Of a stretch of DNA of 60,298 nt, positions 58,650 to 60,298 are shown in pieces. Every line of letters begins with the position of its first letter. The first letter of the stretch is position 1. This DNA comes from Ophiothrix spiculata. Taxonomy: Eukaryota > Echinodermata > Ophiuroidea > Amphilepidida > Ophiotrichidae. Location: NCBI GenBank assembly GCA_000969725.1, contig JXSR01S046313.1; one strand, given 5' to 3'. The notes beneath the pieces were generated by a model that had not been told where the DNA came from, searched no databases, and saw only the letters and a list, made by a program, of their open reading frames with translations. The position numbers and the translations under genes are program-made.

Positions 58650-60298
58650 TAACATGTATTTTATACTCTTATAATTACCAGTTTATTCGATTAATTTAGT
58701 TTAACGGATGCGTAAGTTATTGCAATACGTATTTTGAACAGGATATCTTGTAAAAGCTTTTTGTATATCGACCACATTTATCCCAATTATTTCATATTTA
58801 TACTCTACTTTTTGAATTTCATTAAGTAAAAATTCAGTTATAGTTCAAGGGTATTTGATAGTTATTCTAAAAACCATAGTAGTTACTTACTGCAATACTC
58901 ATAATATTTATAGAAACACACTTTCAACTAGATACTAGACTGTCCTTTTTACACTGGACAAGCCATGAGAACAAATGTTAGATTGCATCAATAACATTTA
59001 CATTATAACATATTTTAGTCATAAAACTATACAGTCTTTGACATATTTAAACATAAGTTTTATTTGAGGGGCCACAAATACCCATGGACTATAATAAGCT
59101 TGAACTACTTCTACATTTGTTAATATACCGAAGTATTTAATTTAAGAATAGATGGTATTTAACACATAAAGTAATAAGCGTGACCCTCAATGTAATAACC
59201 TAATTTCTCACATTGCGAGCAAGTTAGGTTAATTGAAGTCGATCAAAAGGGTGCCGTTAAAGTGCATCGAATCACGTATGCCGGGATAGTGTTCTTTTAG
59301 GCACACATTCCATTACTTACAATGAACATTCAAACACTTTAGTCAAATGTGAATTATTGGTGATTCACCTTTCGCTAATCTGTCCCCAAAAAGATCTTAA
59401 ATGTAATAATGTTGTTTTGATATTAAAGAAAATAATTTTATTTTCAAATATCCAGTAAACACATTATTATTCGGATTGTTGTTCCGAAATATATAAAAAA
59501 TTTGCATATTGCATTCTGTGTTTTTGATGAGTGAAGACCTTTTGACCTTAGAGTATTACATGATGGTATTATCACAAATGTGTTGATGTTATTAATGATA
59601 TGAAATAATAATAATAATAAAAAACCTAACTTTTTTTTGTTTTTAAGCTTGACGTAACCTTCAAATTATCCATTATTTCAGTTTTTAATTACATTTAGGG
59701 AAAAAAACGGAGACGGAATTAAATTTTACCACTTATGTTTGTATTCAAAAGTTGAATTGATACCAAATTCAAGGTCATCTATAAATGTATGACGTCACTA
59801 TGACGTCATAATTACCAAAATGTTGAAAATCGGCATTTGTACGGAAAATACAGGCAAAAATCAAAATTTCTAAAAAATAGTAGGAATATCCGATTTTCAT
59901 GCGGGTTTTTTTTTTGGCTAAATATTGTAGGAAATGACTAGTTTTACCTAAATACCAAGTTTGAAATAGATATCTGCTATATAAATGACTAAAAAGTACG
60001 TTTTTAAAATCACGGAGTTATACCAACCCCCCTGACCTCCGAACTTTGAACGGACACTGTGACCCCCCTGAAGGGGGTAGGGTCGAAATTGTTTCTCTAG
60101 AATAAGCGCAAAGGATGAACTTAGAGGTACACCAAGTCACCTTGCGCTGCGCGCGAGGAATTTTTAGCGACAAAAAAAATCGGTAGGGGGGTTGTTGCAA
60201 CCCCCCCCCCCCCCTTCGTAGAACATGGGTTAATGTAATATAATCTATTATACGACAAGCTATGATGTTAAGACATCCTGTGTTACATTATAAATCAT
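58650..60298. repeat. Third partial unit (Z), runs off the window
   Basis: Matches 34130-35760 of copy X in order: diverged up to about 59470, then nearly identical to the window end. It follows directly after the end of Y, so the long repeat probably continues beyond the window. Confidence 0.8.

Overview
This is a eukaryotic, intron-containing, AT-rich window of about 60 kb with one host gene and a very large load of transposable elements. A metazoan is indicated by the animal-type hydroxyacid oxidase with 1-3 kb introns, L2/CR1/jockey-like LINE remnants, tRNA-derived SINEs and many IS630-Tc1-mariner, hAT-like and foldback MITEs. Together these suggest a non-vertebrate, probably marine, animal, but the species cannot be fixed from the sequence. 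No operons, CRISPR arrays, rRNA genes or functional tRNA genes are seen.

1-10 kb: the 3' part of a 2-hydroxyacid oxidase (HAO/glycolate oxidase family) gene on the + strand. Six exons (711-975, 3193-3317, 5147-5238, 6461-6622, 9300-9369, 9848-9921) all have consensus GT/AG sites and join in one frame to give about 261 C-terminal residues; the 5' exons lie before the window. The FMN/catalytic Lys, His, Arg and Asp motifs are kept, but the active-site Gln and Tyr of the 'QLYxYKDR' segment are replaced. The introns carry a foldback element ending 26 bp before an exon, an IS630-Tc1-mariner element with a transposase relic, a small MITE, a 56-bp perfect palindrome and a LINE relic.

10-21 kb: intergenic mobile DNA. 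A TTAA-flanked MITE has a hAT-like element inserted at its right edge. An L2-like LINE follows on the - strand (about 12.66-15.07 kb; long ORF2 with one frameshift and an altered YADD box). Then come a tRNA-SINE and several TA-flanked or foldback MITEs.

21.5-60.3 kb: two colinear, directly repeated copies of one long non-coding segment, copy X (about 21.51-42.24 kb) and copy Y (about 42.99-58.46 kb). Each is modified by insertions missing from the other, and the start of a third partial copy, Z, runs off the window end (about 58.65-60.30 kb). Because the copies act as empty-site controls for each other, several insertions can be delimited: a 5'-truncated LINE that itself hosts a 2.4-kb DNA transposon (containing a 989-bp assembly gap), two MITEs in X, and a 0.9-kb element in Y. 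About 0.8 kb of X and Z is identical except for homopolymer lengths while its flank is clearly diverged, which suggests recent conversion or an assembly artefact. I found no host gene in this half; the ORFs there are LINE fragments or chance reading frames. How the parts work together is therefore mostly a history of nested insertion and duplication downstream of one metabolic gene.
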